This document shows, in pieces, positions 30,826 to 38,560 of a stretch of DNA of 64,000 nt. Both the position numbers and the translations under genes were made by a program. The notes under the pieces were generated by a model. That model saw only the letters and a program-made list of their open reading frames with translations, was not told the origin of the DNA and did no database searches. The first letter of the stretch is position 1. Each line of letters opens with the position of its first letter. Source of the DNA: Polaromonas sp. JS666 (GTDB lineage: Bacteria; Pseudomonadota; Gammaproteobacteria; Burkholderiales; Burkholderiaceae_C); contig NC_007948.1 of NCBI RefSeq assembly GCF_000013865.1, positions 682,001 to 746,000 of the forward strand, given 5' to 3'.

Positions 30826-31832
30826 AATCCACGGAATTCACGCAATGGGTACCGCCGCAGGCGGCGGTACCCAGCGCCAATCTCCCGGAACCGGTGGGCT
30901 CCGCCCATCGGGCCGCCCCCGCCGCGTCAGGGCGGCGTCCGCTCCTGGCCTTGCGGGGGCTGTCAGACCGGGCGCTGGCCTGGCTCTTCGTGGGCCCCAC
31001 TATCCTGCTGCTGCTGGCCTTCAACATCTTCCCGTTGCTGTGGACGATCTATCTCTCATTCACCAACTTCCGTGCCAACCGGCCCAATGCAGAAGTGGTG
31101 TGGCTGGGCTTGTCCAACTACCAGCGCGTACTTGGCGATGAGGCAATCTGGGAGAACATGCGGACCACGGCGCACTTCCTGTGCTGGTCGATTGCCCTGC
31201 AACTGCTGCTGGGCTTCGCATTGGCCCTGCTGCTGAACCGCAAGTTCAGGTCGCACAGCTTCTGGAGCACGGCGATCCTGCTGCCCATGATGCTGGCGCC
31301 GGCGGTGGTCGGCACCTTCTGGAAGTATTTCTTCGAGCCGCAGTACGGCATCTTCAACGCCATAGCGCGCCTCTTCGGCGGCGCCGGCAACTTCACCATG
31401 CTGGGCGACACGCAGCTCTCGCCCTGGGCCATCGTGCTGGTGGACACCTGGATGTGGACGCCTTACGTGATGCTGCTGCTGCTGGCCGGGCTGCGCTCCA
31501 TTCCTCCCTATCTGTACGAGGCGGCCGAGATCGACCGGGCCTCGGAGTGGACAAAATTCTGGCGCATCACGCTGCCGATGGTCATGCCCTTCATCATCCT
31601 GGCACTGCTGTTCCGCTCGATCGAGAACTTCAAGATGTTCGACCTGGTGGACAACCTCACCAATGGCGGCCCCGGCTCGGTGACCGAGCTGGCATCGATC
31701 CACCTCAAGCGCGAGGCTTTCGAGAAATGGCGCACCGGCTACAGCTCGGCCTTCGCCATCATCCTTTTCGTCGCGATCTACGGCATGTCGCTCGTGACGG
31801 TGCGTTTCCTGGACAAGGTGAAACAGAGATGA
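30822..31832 (+). CDS. Sugar ABC transporter permease (MalF/UgpA/GlpP-like)
   Basis: A 336-residue permease starting at GTG 30822, which overlaps the preceding stop (GTGA). Six helices begin around residue 50 (ALAWLFVGPTILLLLAFNIF). The EAA loop is EAAEIDRASEWTKFWRITLP near 230-249. The first 45 residues are Pro/Ala rich and partly encoded by a perfect GC-rich palindrome at 30847-30872. Since homologues of this type start close to helix 1, the extension looks like a repeat absorbed into the frame. The next gene overlaps by four bases. Confidence 0.92.
   Translation: MKSTEFTQWVPPQAAVPSANLPEPVGSAHRAAPAASGRRPLLALRGLSDRALAWLFVGPTILLLLAFNIFPLLWTIYLSFTNFRANRPNAEVVWLGLSNYQRVLGDEAIWENMRTTAHFLCWSIALQLLLGFALALLLNRKFRSHSFWSTAILLPMMLAPAVVGTFWKYFFEPQYGIFNAIARLFGGAGNFTMLGDTQLSPWAIVLVDTWMWTPYVMLLLLAGLRSIPPYLYEAAEIDRASEWTKFWRITLPMVMPFIILALLFRSIENFKMFDLVDNLTNGGPGSVTELASIHLKREAFEKWRTGYSSAFAIILFVAIYGMSLVTVRFLDKVKQR
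30847..30872. repeat. Perfect palindrome (12-bp arms, 2-bp loop) inside permease gene
   Basis: GGGTACCGCCGC and its exact complement flank AG. It encodes part of the non-homologous N-terminal tail of the permease. A second stem-loop of similar style lies in the small membrane protein gene at 33026-33049, which suggests REP-like insertions tolerated in frame. Confidence 0.7.
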
Positions 31833-32776
31833 AAACCATCCCCCACAGCCCGCTGGAGCCGACGGAACTCGCCAAATGGTTCGCCGGCGTCCTGGTCATC
31901 ACCTACACCATCATCTCGCTGGTCCCGTTGGCGTGGATATTCATGACAAGCCTGCGCACCCCGCAGGACGCCATTGCCTATCCGCCCAAGGTGGTGGCCG
32001 AGGCGTCCCTGGTTGGCTACGTTAACCTGTTCACCACACGCTCACGCGTGTCCGCAGAAGAACTGGCGGCGCAACCACCGGCCACGAGCTGGTACGAAGG
32101 CCTGGTGCGTGAACAGCAGATGATCCTGGCCGGACCCTCGCGCTTTTCAGACCGGTACCTCAATTCGCTGCTGATCGGCTTTGGTTCGACCCTGCTGTCG
32201 GTGGTGCTGGGCACGCTGGCGGCCTATGCGTTTTCGCGCTTTCGGGTGCCGGGCAAGGACGACTGGCTGTTCTTCATCCTGTCCACCCGGATGATGCCGC
32301 CGATCGCGGTGGCCATCCCGATCTACCTGATGTTTCGCCACCTGGGGCTCAACGACACCCACCTGGGCCTGATCCTGCTGTACACCGTCGTGAACCTGTC
32401 GCTTGCGGTGTGGCTGCTCAAGGGCTTTATGGATGAAATCCCGCGCGAGTACGAGGAGGCGGCCATGGTGGATGGCTATACGCGCTGGCAGGCCTTCCTG
32501 AAGGTGGTGCTGCCGCAGGCGGCCACCGGCATCGCCACCACCTCGATCTTCTGCCTGATCTTTGCCTGGAACGAGTACGCGTTCGCGCTGCTGCTCACCA
32601 GTGGCACGGCGCAGACCTCGCCACCTTTCATCCCCACCATCATCGGTGAAGGCGGTCTCGACTGGCCCGCCATGGCGGCCGGCACGACGCTGTTCCTGCT
32701 GCCGGTGCTGGTGTTCACCGTGTTGCTGCGCAAGCACCTGCTGCGCGGCGTGACTTTCGGAGCCATTCGAAAATGA
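31829..32776 (+). CDS. Sugar ABC transporter permease (MalG/UgpE/GlpQ-like)
   Basis: A 315-residue permease from ATG 31829 (ATGA overlap with the preceding stop). Six helices are seen, with the EAA loop EEAAMVDGYTRWQAFLKVVL near residues 207-226. A loop of about 45 residues between helix 1 and 2 (LFTTRSRVSAEELAAQPPAT) is longer than in MalG. An extended periplasmic loop here occurs in GlpQ-type permeases. It overlaps the next gene by four bases. Confidence 0.92.
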   Translation: MKTIPHSPLEPTELAKWFAGVLVITYTIISLVPLAWIFMTSLRTPQDAIAYPPKVVAEASLVGYVNLFTTRSRVSAEELAAQPPATSWYEGLVREQQMILAGPSRFSDRYLNSLLIGFGSTLLSVVLGTLAAYAFSRFRVPGKDDWLFFILSTRMMPPIAVAIPIYLMFRHLGLNDTHLGLILLYTVVNLSLAVWLLKGFMDEIPREYEEAAMVDGYTRWQAFLKVVLPQAATGIATTSIFCLIFAWNEYAFALLLTSGTAQTSPPFIPTIIGEGGLDWPAMAAGTTLFLLPVLVFTVLLRKHLLRGVTFGAIRK

Positions 32777-33162
32777 AGTCCCGCAAATCCCCCCGCTGGC
32801 TGCGCCGCGCGCCCTGGGAACGTGGCACCGCCACCCTGATCGGCCTGGGCCTGGTGATGTTGATGCAGCCCTGGTCCATCGAGGTCTACAGCTATGCCTT
32901 CACAGTGCTGCTGGCCGGCGTGATCGGCTATTCCATCGCCGGCAAACTGCCGCAAGGAAGGCCCACCCCCGAAGCGCCTTCGGCGCCCAGCACCGTCGCC
33001 AGAGGCGGCGGTTCTTCGGAGCCGTCCAAGCCTGCGCAGGCAGGCTTGGAGCCGCGGCCCTCAGCCCCTCAAGGGGGCGCCACCAGCGGCCCGGCAAAGC
33101 CGGTTCCGCAGTGGCCCGCGAACGAGTCCGCCGTCCTGCGCCCGGAGTTTGACCATGAGTGA
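32773..33162 (+). CDS. Small membrane protein of the sugar ABC operon
   Basis: A 129-residue protein starting in an ATGA overlap. Two hydrophobic stretches lie at about residues 18-32 and 38-55 (LIGLGLVMLMQPWSIEVYSY and a following TM). From residue 58 on it is Pro/Ser/Gly/Ala-rich and disordered, partly encoded by a palindromic repeat. By position it corresponds to the small membrane protein found in GlpSTPQUV-type operons (GlpU), but I do not recognise clear sequence similarity. It overlaps the following ATPase start by eight bases, so it is translated. Its role in the transporter is unknown. Confidence 0.7.
   Translation: MKSRKSPRWLRRAPWERGTATLIGLGLVMLMQPWSIEVYSYAFTVLLAGVIGYSIAGKLPQGRPTPEAPSAPSTVARGGGSSEPSKPAQAGLEPRPSAPQGGATSGPAKPVPQWPANESAVLRPEFDHE
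33026..33049. repeat. Palindrome inside the small membrane protein gene
   Basis: CCAAGCCTGC and its complement GCAGGCTTGG flank GCAG. The surrounding bases (about 32960-33120) are GC-rich and repeat-like and encode the disordered C-terminal tail, similar in style to the palindrome in the upstream permease. Confidence 0.65.
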
Positions 33163-34264
33163 AATCAGAATCCGGAATCTGCAGAAGCGCTTTGCCGACT
33201 TCACTGCAGTGCGCGGCTCCTCGCTGGTGCTCGAAAGCGGCAAGTTCGTCGTGCTACTCGGCCCCTCGGGCTGCGGCAAGACGACCACGCTGCGCATGAT
33301 CGCCGGCCTGGAGTACCCCACGGGCGGCAGCATCACGCTGGACGACCAGGACGTTACATATCTCAGGCCGCGCGAGCGCGATATTGCGATGGTGTTTCAG
33401 TTGTTCGCGCTCTATCCCCACATGGGGGTGCGCGGCAACCTGGAGTTCCCGCTGCGCAATGAGGGCGTGCCGCGCGCCGAGATAAACCGACGCGTCAATG
33501 AAGTCGCCGCCATCCTGCGTATCGAACACCTGCTGGGGTCGCGGGTCACCGGCCTGGCCGGTGGCGACCGGCAGCGCGTGGCGCTGGGCCGCGCCATCGT
33601 GCGCCAGCCCAAGGCCTTTCTGATGGACGAGCCGCTGGGCACGCTGGACGCCGAATTCCGGGAACTGATGTGCGTGGAACTGCGCAGGCTGCACGACCGG
33701 CTGAAGACCACCACCGTGTTCGTTACCCATGACCAGAACGAGGCGATGGCGCTGGCCGACCACATCGTGGTGATGAACGAGGGCGAGATCCTCCAGGCCG
33801 ACGACCCGCACGGCATCTACAGCTTTCCCTCCTGTCTGTTTGTGGCGCGATTCATCGGCCGCCCGCCGATGAACCTGCTCAAAGTCGATGCGCCCGTGGT
33901 CCGCGGCGACACCGGTGTGCGGGTGGCGAGAGGAACTATTGATGTGCCCGTGGTCGAAGCTCCTTCCCCGTCAGTACTGCTGGGCGTGCGACCCGAACAC
34001 GTGCGCCTGCGGGCGCCAGGCGAGGGCAGCCTGAGTGGTCGCGTGCAGCACGTCGAGTACTTCGGCTCGCACTGGGTCGCCGAGGTGCAAACCGATGCGG
34101 GGCCGCTGAAAGTGCTGGCCGACAAGTCTGTACGGCCGGTCTTGCAAGAGCAGGTCGGCCTCGCCTTCGACACCCAACGGGTGGTGCTTTTCGACGCGGC
34201 CACTGAACGGTTGCTGCCCAGCGCCACCACTATCGCCCACCAACCGAGTATGTGCCATGGCTAG
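33155..34264 (+). CDS. Sugar ABC transporter ATP-binding protein (GlpS-like, first)
   Basis: A 369-residue ATPase with a C-terminal TOBE domain. The ATG at 33155 gives MSEIRIRNLQKRF; an upstream TTG is not needed. Walker A is GPSGCGKTTTLRMIAG, the Q-loop reads VFQLFALYPHM and Walker B is AFLMDEPLGTLD. The signature is LAGGDRQRVALGRA rather than LSGGQ, so Ser-to-Ala and Gln-to-Asp replacements affect the composite ATP site. Together with the next gene this suggests an asymmetric heterodimeric ATPase, one site degenerate. The 3' end overlaps the next start by eight bases. Confidence 0.9.
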   Translation: MSEIRIRNLQKRFADFTAVRGSSLVLESGKFVVLLGPSGCGKTTTLRMIAGLEYPTGGSITLDDQDVTYLRPRERDIAMVFQLFALYPHMGVRGNLEFPLRNEGVPRAEINRRVNEVAAILRIEHLLGSRVTGLAGGDRQRVALGRAIVRQPKAFLMDEPLGTLDAEFRELMCVELRRLHDRLKTTTVFVTHDQNEAMALADHIVVMNEGEILQADDPHGIYSFPSCLFVARFIGRPPMNLLKVDAPVVRGDTGVRVARGTIDVPVVEAPSPSVLLGVRPEHVRLRAPGEGSLSGRVQHVEYFGSHWVAEVQTDAGPLKVLADKSVRPVLQEQVGLAFDTQRVVLFDAATERLLPSATTIAHQPSMCHG

Positions 34265-35267
34265 TATTTCCCTACACGGCATCCACAAACACTTCGGCGA
34301 CATCGCAGCGCTGACCGACCTGCAGCTGGAGATCGCCGACGGCGAGTTCTTCGTGCTGCTGGGGCCCAGCGGCGCCGGGAAAACCACGACCCTGCGCATC
34401 ATCGCCGGGCTGGAGCAACCCGAGACCGGCCTGGTGCGAATGGACGGCGAAGACGTCACCACTGCAGCGCCGGCCCAGCGCGACTGCGCCTTCGTCTTTC
34501 AGCAGTATTCGCTGTACCCGCACCTGACGGTGTTCGACAACCTGGCGTTTCCGCTGCGCGCACCGCTGCGCCGCATTCCCGAGGCCGAAATCCGGCGACG
34601 GGTGGAGCGGGTTGCCGCCACGCTGCACATCGAAAGCAAGCTGCAGCGCAAGGCTACGGCCCTGTCGGGCGGTGAGATGCAGCGCGTAGCCATCGGCCGC
34701 GCCCTGGTGCGCGAACCACGCGTCTACCTGATGGACGAGCCACTGTCTTCGCTGGACGCGAAGCTGCGCGAGGAACTGCGCGTGGAACTCAAGCGCCTGC
34801 AACGCCAAAGCGGCACCACCGTGGTCTACGTCACGCACGACCAGGTGGAGGCCACGACGCTGGCCGACCGTATTGCCATCCTGGAAGCCGGACACATCCG
34901 GCAGATCGGCACACCCGAGGAGATCTACGAGGCGCCTGTGTCGGTGCAGGTGGCGCAGCGGCTCGGTTCGCCGGCGATCAACGTGTTGCCGGCGGGCTGG
35001 TTCGCCGGCCAGCATCCGGCAGCGGCGGCCAGCGTCGGCATTCGGCCCGAGGACGTGGAACTGGCAGGTGAGAACGATGGCTTCGAGTGCACAGTCATCG
35101 AGTCCTCCCTGCTCAAGCATCACGTCATCGCCGAGCACGCCGGCGTTGAGGTGCGCGCCCGTCTGATGCAAAGCGTTGCACCTCCTCCCCAGTCCCGTAT
35201 CCGCCTGTGTTTTCCGGCTGGCCAGCGCCTGCTGTTCGACCAGGCCGGAAAGCGGCTTGCAGCCTGA
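34257..35267 (+). CDS. Sugar ABC transporter ATP-binding protein (GlpT-like, second)
   Basis: A 336-residue ATPase of the UgpC/MalK group. It has Walker A GPSGAGKTTTLRIIAG, Q-loop VFQQYSLYPHLTVFDN and signature LSGGEMQRVAIGRAL. Walker B is VYLMDEPLSSLD and the switch His lies in VYVTHDQVEATT. A shortened TOBE-like C-terminal part follows (SVGIRPEDVEL near 260). Its signature is nearly canonical, unlike its partner. It is followed 27 bases later by dhaL. Confidence 0.92.
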   Translation: MASISLHGIHKHFGDIAALTDLQLEIADGEFFVLLGPSGAGKTTTLRIIAGLEQPETGLVRMDGEDVTTAAPAQRDCAFVFQQYSLYPHLTVFDNLAFPLRAPLRRIPEAEIRRRVERVAATLHIESKLQRKATALSGGEMQRVAIGRALVREPRVYLMDEPLSSLDAKLREELRVELKRLQRQSGTTVVYVTHDQVEATTLADRIAILEAGHIRQIGTPEEIYEAPVSVQVAQRLGSPAINVLPAGWFAGQHPAAAASVGIRPEDVELAGENDGFECTVIESSLLKHHVIAEHAGVEVRARLMQSVAPPPQSRIRLCFPAGQRLLFDQAGKRLAA

Positions 35268-35294
35268 GACCCTATTCCTGACGAGACCCACCCC

Positions 35295-35933
35295 ATGAAC
35301 ACTCAAGACATCATCACGGCCGCCCGGGCGGTACATGCCGCCATCCTGACCAACGAGCAGCAGATCGAATCGCTGGATCGCGCCATCGGCGACGGCGACC
35401 ACTTCATCAACGTACGGCGCGGCTGCGAAGCCATCGCCGCGATCACGCCCGAACTGGTGCCGCTGTCGCCGGCACAGGCGTTCAACCGCATCGGCATGAA
35501 ACTGCTCAGCACCATAGGCGGCGCCTCGGGGCCGCTGATCGGCAGCTTCTTCATCTCCATGGGCAGGGAGCTGGAAGGCTCGGTCGAGCCGGATGCGAAG
35601 CACTTCGCGCGCGCCCTGGCCGCAGGCGTCGAAGCCATCAAGAGCCGCGGCAAAGCCGACCTGGGTGAGAAGACGATGCTGGACGTGCTCATCCCCGCCT
35701 CGCGGCTGCTGCTGCGCCTGGCCGAGGAGGGATGCGACCAGGGCACGCTGTGTGCCCGCCTCAAGGAAGAAGCGGAGCTCAACATGCTGGCCACCCGCGA
35801 CATGATTGCGACCAAAGGCCGAGCCCATTTCCTCGGTGAGCGCGCCCTGGGACATATCGATCCTGGTGCGAAGACCAGTCAGGTCGCGCTGTTCGCTGTG
35901 TGTGACATGCTGACCATCGGAGCAGCATCATGA
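35295..35933 (+). CDS. dhaL: Dihydroxyacetone kinase subunit DhaL
   Basis: A 212-residue ATP-binding subunit. The Asp cluster IGDGDHFINVRRG (residues 31-43; in characterised DhaL DxDHG/T) coordinates Mg-ADP. IGGASGPLIGSFF near 79 and AFNRIG near 63 are characteristic. DKT-type motifs near 125 (ADLGEKTMLDVLIPA) close the site. It transfers phosphate to the ketose bound on DhaK. The stop overlaps the start of dhaK (ATGA), giving a two-subunit kinase coupled to the transporter. The His replacing the usual Thr/Gly after GDGDH is a family variant. Confidence 0.92.
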   Translation: MNTQDIITAARAVHAAILTNEQQIESLDRAIGDGDHFINVRRGCEAIAAITPELVPLSPAQAFNRIGMKLLSTIGGASGPLIGSFFISMGRELEGSVEPDAKHFARALAAGVEAIKSRGKADLGEKTMLDVLIPASRLLLRLAEEGCDQGTLCARLKEEAELNMLATRDMIATKGRAHFLGERALGHIDPGAKTSQVALFAVCDMLTIGAAS

Positions 35934-36913
35934 AAAAATTCGTCAACGATGTGGAGCAACTGCTGCAGGAGTCGCTGCAAGGAATGGCCGCCGCGCACAG
36001 CGACCTGCTGACCCTGCACCTGGATCCAACATTCGTCACGCGCAAGCAGTTGCCGCAACCCAAGGTGGCCCTGATATCCGGTGGTGGTTCAGGCCACGAG
36101 CCGCTGCACTGCGGCTTGATAGGCACAGGCATGCTCGATGCGGCCTGCCCCGGTCAGGTGTTCACCTCGCCGACGCCGGACCAGATGATGGCCGCGGCGG
36201 CGGCGGTGGACCGCGGCAAGGGCGTGCTGTTCATCGTCAAGAACTACGCGGGCGACGTGATGAACTTCCAGATGGCCGTGGAAATGATGCAGCAGCCCTG
36301 CGCGACCGTGCTCGTCAACGACGATGTCGCCGTGGAGCGTTCGACCCACGGCACCGGGCGGCGCGGCGTGGCCGGCACGTTGATCGTGGAAAAGCTGGTG
36401 GGCGCGGCAGCCGAGGCCGGTGCCAGCCTGGATCAATGCAAGATGCTGGGAGACCGGGTCAACAGCCGTACCGCGTCGATGGGCGTGGCATTCACCAGCT
36501 GTACCGTGCCGGCGGCAGGGCGGGCGACCTTCGACATCGCCGAGGACGAGATGGAATTCGGCGTGGGCATCCATGGTGAGCCCGGGCGCCGGCGCGGGCC
36601 GGTGCGCCCTGCGCAGGAACTGGTCAACGAGCTGATGGCTGCCATCCTGGGCGACCTGCAGCCCCAGCCCGGCACAGAGGTCCTGCTGCACGTCAACGGC
36701 TTCGGGGGCACGCCCCTGATCGAGCTGTACCTGCTGTATCACTGCGCGAATCAACTGCTTGAGGGCGAGGGCCTGAAGGTGGCAAGGTCGCTGGTCGGCA
36801 ACTACACGACCGCGCTGGAGATGGCCGGCGCCTCGCTGACCGTCACGCTGTTGGACGAGGAAATGAAATCCCTGTGGGATGCGCCTGTGCACACGGCTGC
36901 GCTTCGCTGGTAG
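35930..36913 (+). CDS. dhaK: Dihydroxyacetone kinase subunit DhaK (paralogue 2)
   Basis: A 327-residue DhaK, the same length as the copy at 27115-28098 and colinear with it. Motifs include [18 protein letters not shown], the catalytic His in [13 protein letters not shown], and VLLHVNGFGGTPLIELY. It overlaps dhaL by four bases, so it is the likely partner of that subunit. The first copy may form a second kinase of different substrate range sharing DhaL, or be a spare after duplication. The ABC transporter upstream presumably imports the substrate, such as glycerol-derived dihydroxyacetone, erythrulose or another ketose. Confidence 0.93.
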   Translation: MKKFVNDVEQLLQESLQGMAAAHSDLLTLHLDPTFVTRKQLPQPKVALISGGGSGHEPLHCGLIGTGMLDAACPGQVFTSPTPDQMMAAAAAVDRGKGVLFIVKNYAGDVMNFQMAVEMMQQPCATVLVNDDVAVERSTHGTGRRGVAGTLIVEKLVGAAAEAGASLDQCKMLGDRVNSRTASMGVAFTSCTVPAAGRATFDIAEDEMEFGVGIHGEPGRRRGPVRPAQELVNELMAAILGDLQPQPGTEVLLHVNGFGGTPLIELYLLYHCANQLLEGEGLKVARSLVGNYTTALEMAGASLTVTLLDEEMKSLWDAPVHTAALRW

Positions 36914-36957
36914 GCCGGCCGCCGGTCCAGGGCTGCTGCATAAAAAAAAGACGCATC

Positions 36958-38106
36958 ATGATGAACCGAAGAAAGGCCATCACGTTGGCCTGCGCGGCGG
37001 CGGCCGGGCTGTCGAGGCCGACCTTGGGGATCGCGACCAGGAAGCCATCCGCGGATGGCGTGGTGCGGCTGGGCCAGTCGACCGCGCTGACGGGCGTCAA
37101 CGGCGCGGTGGGGCGACAGTTCCGCGACGCCGCGTTGGGATGGTTCAATGTGGTCAACAGCCAGGGCGGCGCGGGGGGCTATCGCATCGAACTCATGACG
37201 CTCGATGACGGTGGTGTGGTTGAGCGCGCAACCACCAATTCCAAGCTCCTGACCAGCACGCACGGAGCCGCGGGTTTCTTCGGTTTCGCCGGTCCAGGTG
37301 CCAACCGCGAAGGAATGCAGGGAGCGATGGAAGAAGGCGTGCCTTTCATCGCGCCGGTCAGCGGCATGGACGTGCTGCGACAACGCGACAATACCAACGT
37401 CTACCTGCTGCGTGCCGGTCACCGCGACGAAATCCGCCAGATCATTCGGCACACCAGGTCCACCGGAACCACCCGGGTGGCACTGCTGTTCGATTACGAA
37501 TCGGCGGGATGGGAGATCAGGGATTCGTTTGCCCAGTCGGCCGAGAACGCCAAGCTCGCCAGCAGCGTTAGCGCAAGCGTTTCCCGGGGCAGCGTCGACG
37601 TGGACCCGGCCGTTGCGGCACTCGTGGCAGCCAATCCCCAGGCCATCATCCTGGCGGCCAACCCGAGCGCCAGCGCGGCTTTCGTGCGGGCTGCGCGCAA
37701 GGCTGGTTTCGGCGGCAGTTTCTACACCGTGTCCACCGTGGGTGGACAGGTGCTGCTCGATCAGCTGGGTCAGCTCGCAGTCGGAATATCCGTGGCGCAG
37801 GTCGTGCCGTTTCCGTGGGGCGGCACCACAGCGATCTCACGCGAGTTCCTGGGCTTTTGCGCCGCCAGTCAGCTCAAGCCCGACTTCGCCAGCATGGAAG
37901 GGTACATTGCCGCCCGCTGGCTGACGGAGGCCTTGAAGCGGGCAAAACCCCGTGAGCCGAGCGCCGCGGCTTTGGGCACGGCGTTGGAACAAATGCCGGC
38001 CTTGAGCCTCAGCGGCTTCCCCTTGGCCTTCAGCAGCGACACGCGAAGCGCCTCATCGTTTGTGGAGCTGACGGTGGTTTCGAGCCAGCTGAAGTTTTTG
38101 AAATAG
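36958..38106 (+). CDS. ABC-type branched-chain amino acid binding protein homologue (orphan)
   Basis: A 382-residue type I periplasmic binding protein (Leu/Ile/Val-binding or FmdD-like group); ATG 36958 or 36961 opens MMNRRKAITLACAAAAGLSR, a signal peptide with a twin-Arg-like start. Family features are RLGQSTALTGVNGAVGRQFR near residue 42 and the second-lobe start TGTTRVALLFDYESAGWEIRD. No permease or ATPase genes of the Liv type lie nearby. It follows dhaK by 44 bases and precedes a membrane sensor kinase by about 450. It may serve a transporter encoded elsewhere or a sensory system. Confidence 0.85.
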   Translation: MMNRRKAITLACAAAAGLSRPTLGIATRKPSADGVVRLGQSTALTGVNGAVGRQFRDAALGWFNVVNSQGGAGGYRIELMTLDDGGVVERATTNSKLLTSTHGAAGFFGFAGPGANREGMQGAMEEGVPFIAPVSGMDVLRQRDNTNVYLLRAGHRDEIRQIIRHTRSTGTTRVALLFDYESAGWEIRDSFAQSAENAKLASSVSASVSRGSVDVDPAVAALVAANPQAIILAANPSASAAFVRAARKAGFGGSFYTVSTVGGQVLLDQLGQLAVGISVAQVVPFPWGGTTAISREFLGFCAASQLKPDFASMEGYIAARWLTEALKRAKPREPSAAALGTALEQMPALSLSGFPLAFSSDTRSASSFVELTVVSSQLKFLK

Positions 38107-38560
38107 CAGGCCGAGGCGGTCCCGGGCGGCCCGCGCGAAAGTATGGAAAAGGCAGCTGGTGTGGTTACAGTGTTTGCGCCGATGCCAATTTAACCAGTTT
38201 GAGTGGCATGTGCCGACTTTGCACTGACCATGGTCTTTACTCGGAGCAGGTTTCCCTGTGTGGCCCACAGAAGAATTGCCCTGGTTATTTGGAGATCGGC
38301 GCAGCTGGTCAATTTTGGTTCGGCACCAACACACCCGCTATAGTGAAGTGAGCGCGACGCGCAACACATGGGAAATAGTTGGCTATTTTCAATAACTATT
38401 TTTTACCAACTTGCCGCACAATTGTGGCAGCAGCCGGCTACATTGCCATCGTATGTTGTCCAACCGCCCTCGCGGCCTAGCCGATGCGGAATATCTCAAG
38501 CTGAAATTTATCAACTCGGTACCTCGGCTTGAACCAGCCCGGATCGCTTCATGGAGAACA
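38107..38560. other. Intergenic region before sensor kinase
   Basis: These 454 bases carry no supported gene. The kinase frame is open back to 38411 but without homologous sequence before 38561. The AT-rich stretch at 38380-38410 (AATAACTATTTTTTACCAAC) is a plausible promoter. Confidence 0.4.
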
